NCBI GenBank assembly: GCA_948144175.1
Contig: CANXME010002518.1
Coordinates: forward strand, 137,479 to 201,478
Direction: 5' to 3'
Source: Closterium sp. NIES-65
Lineage: Eukaryota; Streptophyta; Zygnematophyceae; Desmidiales; Closteriaceae
DNA: 64,000 nucleotides
This document shows positions 61,264-64,000 of the stretch, one piece after another (position 1 is the stretch's first letter; each line of letters opens with the position of its first letter). Position numbers and translations under genes: made by a program. The notes under the pieces were generated by a model. That model made no database searches. It worked only from the letters and a program-made list of their open reading frames with translations, and had not been told where the DNA came from.

Positions 61264-62093
61264 TGTTATAGTCACAAGAGGCTCCAATGTGCCTAAAACG
61301 AAAGATAGAGTGCACAGCCGGATTTCTGCACAGCGGCTTCAAACGTTCATAGCGTTCTGGTCACAACTTTAAATGACCTGATTCAACTTGGATCTGGAGC
61401 GTCTTAACGTCGCCTATAATAGGCAATTTAGATCGCACAATTTCACCAAGTATTGACGACACAGTGTCGGTTTGAACGAACGGCACTATGGCAGCCACTA
61501 TAGTCTTAGAACACAAAATAGGAAGAGATATGAAGAGTTACGAGTTGGGAATGACTCCCAGCTCCTACAAACCCCAAGAGCCGAGGTACAGTGATGTGGA
61601 ACAGTGCCACACTGTCCCCAACCACGAAGGGTCTCGAAACTACCCTTCACTAGGGCCTACACCAAGTGAAATGTTACACTACACAAAGTAATGTAACTAT
61701 CTTCAATATCTTGAGGTGTACCCTTTTGGCGAGCTTCGAAATCACTTGAGGCTTGACACCAAGGCTCGGGCTCTTCATCACAAACTCATCCTTGAGTTCT
61801 TGATGGGTCTGCTGCACACACCTGCGACACACCGAACGTTCGACACAGGACAAAATCGAAACCGCGCACGACAAAATAGAAACCGCGCGCGAGACACAAA
61901 CGACTCGCCGTAACACGCGTCTAGCGATAACTCGCTATTGACTCAACACACACACTCGACATCATGACTCAACATTCATACACAATTATAAGCATGAAAT
62001 ATATCTATCCCATGCCCTCATACCATTCCATACACACACACATGCATGCACACGGACAACAAGCCGAGTGCAAACCATAGGGTTGCACCAACA
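61264..62093 (-). repeat. 5' LTR of family 2 copia (830 bp)
   Basis: The plus strand reads TGTTATAGTCAC...TTGCACCAACA followed by TSD ACGAC. About eight differences from 55634-56462. Confidence 0.95.
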
Positions 62094-62540
62094 ACGACGA
62101 CCCCCAATGCCGCTGCTGCGGGGACTGTGAGGACGAGGCAGGGACGGCGGAGAGAATGTGAGGTGACGTGCAACACACCAAACGGGGCAAGAAGTGGGAG
62201 GGGGGGGTTGGAATCTACCAAGAGGAGTGGGAATAGGAGGAGGGCGGGGAGTGAGGAATAAGGGGGCGGAGGGAACGGGGTACCTCGGTGGGGGTGACGA
62301 TTGTAGAAACAGACAGACTCATCAAATGTGATATCCTAAGAGCTAAAGAACAGCCAGCGAGAAATGTCGAGGGGGAACCCGAGGAGTACACATGTGATAT
62401 GAGAGTTGAGAGCTTGTCTGCGCCACGGGCACCGGATATGAGCAAGGCAGCCCCACACACAAAACGCAATTGCAATACTAGGGGGACCCTGCCCAGAGGA
62501 AGGTCGGTTGTAAACCTGCGGGCGGCGTGAGCGGTCGGCG
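62094..62540 (-). pseudogene. copia linker and integrase C-terminal fragment, copy 7
   Basis: The minus strand encodes pieces matching FRVWGSRAFVRDLSADKL, FLGFPPDAPGWQFYH and DVTFDESV of copy 5 across two frames. Confidence 0.65.
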
Positions 62541-63051
62541 AGCTGATGGCGCGCGTGGGCTGCGAGCTGCTAGCGTGTAGGAGAGGGCGCGAGGGGCGCT
62601 ACGACGGGACCAGTGGGATCTTACGGCATGGCCAGCTAAGCGTAGCGGCGGGGCCAGTGAGGGGCACTATGGTGGTGCCCGCGAGGGGCGCTACGGGGGG
62701 GTCAGTGAAAGCGCGATTGTGGGGCCGGTGAGGAGAGCGTCAGTGGGACCAGTGAGGGGCACTAAGGCGGGGCCAACGGGCCTTACAGTAGGGCAGGTAA
62801 GCGGCCACGAGCTAGGGGTGACGTACGGGGGCAGAGGGGCCGTGAGATAAGGGCGAACGACAAAACCAGCGTGGCCGCGAGCTAGGGGCGACTGGCGGGG
62901 TTAGCGGGGCTGCGATCTAGGCGTGACGGGCGGGCTAAGCGACAATGGTCGTGCTAGAGAAATCGGGCGGGCTAAGGGGCAATGGGCATGCTAGGGTCGA
63001 TGGGCATGCTAGGGGTTACGGGTTGGCTAGGGTAACCCAACGATGATACCT
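62541..63051 (-). repeat. leader-like repeats and primer-site remnant, copia copy 7
   Basis: GGGGCCAGTGAGGGGCACTA-type and GGGCATGCTAGGG units. CGATGATACCTT at 63041-63052 looks like a decayed complement of the initiator-Met site. No open frame of interest. Confidence 0.55.
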
Positions 63052-63187
63052 TGTAAAAGAGTGAACTAAATAGAATAAATATATTAATAACATACAATGG
63101 TACATACAGGAAACCCTAATCTGTCCAACCTAGCATAACAAAGAGTACACATGCAAGCATACAAAACATATTAAATGTGCTCTAACA
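63052..63187 (-). repeat. 5' LTR of copia copy 7 (136 bp, AT-rich)
   Basis: The plus strand reads TGTAAAAGAG...GCTCTAACA. TG...CA ends, length like the other small LTRs, and it contains GGAAACCCTAAT as they do. Confidence 0.6.
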
Positions 63188-64000
63188 ATTGGGACCTTCC
63201 CTCCTCGGACCCAGTGGAGCCGCAGGCACCCCGTGAGTGGCATTACATGTTACGCACTACGCTTACAGCCCTTGGCTTCTTCCCATCTTCTACTAATACT
63301 CCTCTCTTCATTCACTACGGCACTACACCTTTCTACACTCTTGACTACGTCGACGATCTGGAATTAGCCACTCCCAACAGAGCAACACTGGCCTCGGTGA
63401 AGGACGAGCTGCTAAGGAGACACACTTGCACTAACCTAGGTGAGCTGCGCCGCTATCTTGTCTTGCAGATCACCAGGGACAAAGCATTACGCACCATCAT
63501 TCAGACTCAGTCACACATGGTGCAGCAGATCCTCGACAGCTTCTGCCTTTAGCTCTCCTCTAGTCAACCCAGTCCTCTCGCAATTTACCATAAGCTGTCA
63601 GCTCCTGTCCCTGACGAGGCAGCTGACGCTAGTGGTCCGCAGAGCTGGTGCTGTGCCTCATGTACCTGATGACCTGCACTCGTCCGGACCTTGCACTCAC
63701 AAGACACGCAGACGCGTTGTGGGCAGATGATGTCAAGATTCTTAGGTCCTCTCAGGTCTACTGCTTTAGCCTTGGCGCCGGAGATGTCTCGTGGAGGTCC
63801 ACTCATTCGTCATCGGTGGCACACTCCAACTGTGAGGCAGAGGTATATGTAGAGGTTATGGCTTCTCAGGAGCTCCGCTGGCTGACATTCTTTCTCACAG
63901 ACTTAGGTGAGCCGTCTCGCTCTGCCCCAGTCCTGTTTACTGATAACAATGCCATGATCCTCCTGTGTCAGGAGCACTGGAGGGCAGGGCGAAGCACATC
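63188..64000 (+). pseudogene. copia RT C-terminal part and RNase H, plus strand, leaving the right edge
   Basis: It starts directly at the LTR of copy 7. It encodes DPVEPQAPREWHYMLRTTL, then YVDDLELATPNRATL (catalytic YVDD near 63349), RRHTCTNLGELRRYL and TQSHMVQQILDSF, then a stop and frame changes. RNase H pieces CEAEVYVEVMASQELRWLTF and VLFTDNNAMILLCQEH follow to the edge. It is a small-LTR family relative, interrupted by copia copy 7. Confidence 0.8.

Larger units (their letters stand above)
55634..62093 (-). mobile_element. nearly full-length copia, family 2 (6460 bp)
   Basis: LTRs 55634-56462 and 61264-62093 are about 830 bp and about 99 percent alike by eye. The TSD ACGAC is perfect (55629-55633, 62094-62098). 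The minus strand encodes gag, protease, integrase, reverse transcriptase and RNase H. A 1172-codon open stretch has no stop. Four single-base indels spoil an otherwise complete element, so it is the youngest autonomous-type copia here. Confidence 0.95.
53653..63187 (-). mobile_element. degenerate copia, small-LTR family, copy 7 (contains a solo LTR and a full copia)
   Basis: Minus-strand LTR 63052-63187, leader (62541-63040), integrase C-terminal fragment (62215-62540), linker (62094-62214, 55613-55633, 54180-54839) and RT start (53653-54180). The insert 55634-62093 and the probable solo LTR 54840-55612 interrupt the linker. Gag, protease and most of integrase are missing between leader and 62540. 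ATTGG at 63188 may be the target duplication. Confidence 0.7.

Noticed and set aside
63052-63187. Host promoter in the AT-rich stretch
   Set aside because: TG...CA ends, size and the adjacent primer-like remnant fit a small copia LTR better, and it sits inside an RT gene.

Overview
The window is a dense nest of LTR retrotransposons, and I see no convincing host gene, tRNA, rRNA or CRISPR array. High GC content, eukaryotic Ty1/copia and Ty3/gypsy polyproteins, initiator-Met-tRNA primer sites and a gypsy element carrying a DNA cytosine methyltransferase all fit a streptophyte (charophyte) green alga. A Closterium-like zygnematophyte is my guess, from remembered family style only. Element boundaries rest on TG...CA long terminal repeats (LTRs), primer-binding sites (PBS) and 5-bp target-site duplications (TSDs), all read directly.

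Left block, 1-16187. A minus-strand copia element (copy 1) runs in from the left edge and ends inside the first LTR of a short non-coding LTR element (TRIM-1, 3690-5050). TRIM-1 sits at the truncated gag end of a plus-strand chromovirus (GY1, 5051-14691). GY1 is also broken by a rearranged mini-copia (6542-8107, TSD GACCT), by TRIM-2 (8451-9970, in the reverse transcriptase gene) and by a gag-only copia derivative (11846-13716, TSD CACCG). GY1 itself lies in the gag gene of another minus-strand copia (copy 3, 14692-16187).

Middle block, 17598-46268. A second, decayed Ty3/gypsy element (GY2) has the order gag, protease, C5 DNA methyltransferase, reverse transcriptase, RNase H, integrase. It is split in gag by copia copy 4 (18269-33203, TSD GATAT), which contains a long-LTR copia (23153-30732, TSD GTCAC). 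It is split in the protease by copia copy 5 (34255-41663, TSD TCAGA). The methyltransferase is the most interesting feature; its catalytic Cys position is now a TGA codon.

Right block, 46470-64000. This holds degenerate minus-strand small-LTR copia copies, two putative solo LTRs (47666-48523, perfect TSD CGGGA; 54840-55612), a broken plus-strand copia (50281-53652) and a young, almost full-length copia (55634-62093, TSD ACGAC). A plus-strand copia fragment leaves the right edge.

Four themes recur. Nonsense codons are mostly TAG, and where a homologous copy can be compared most look like C-to-T changes at CAG, CGA or TGG. The small-LTR copia family has roughly 0.8-1 kb, GC-rich, almost ATG-free tandem-repeat leaders with a hairpin next to the primer site, and a pentapeptide-repeat linker between integrase and reverse transcriptase. 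Three elements are deletion or rearrangement derivatives (6542-8107, 11846-13716 and the leader-gag fusion of copy 1), and the two TRIMs are separate non-coding elements. No polyprotein in the window is fully intact.
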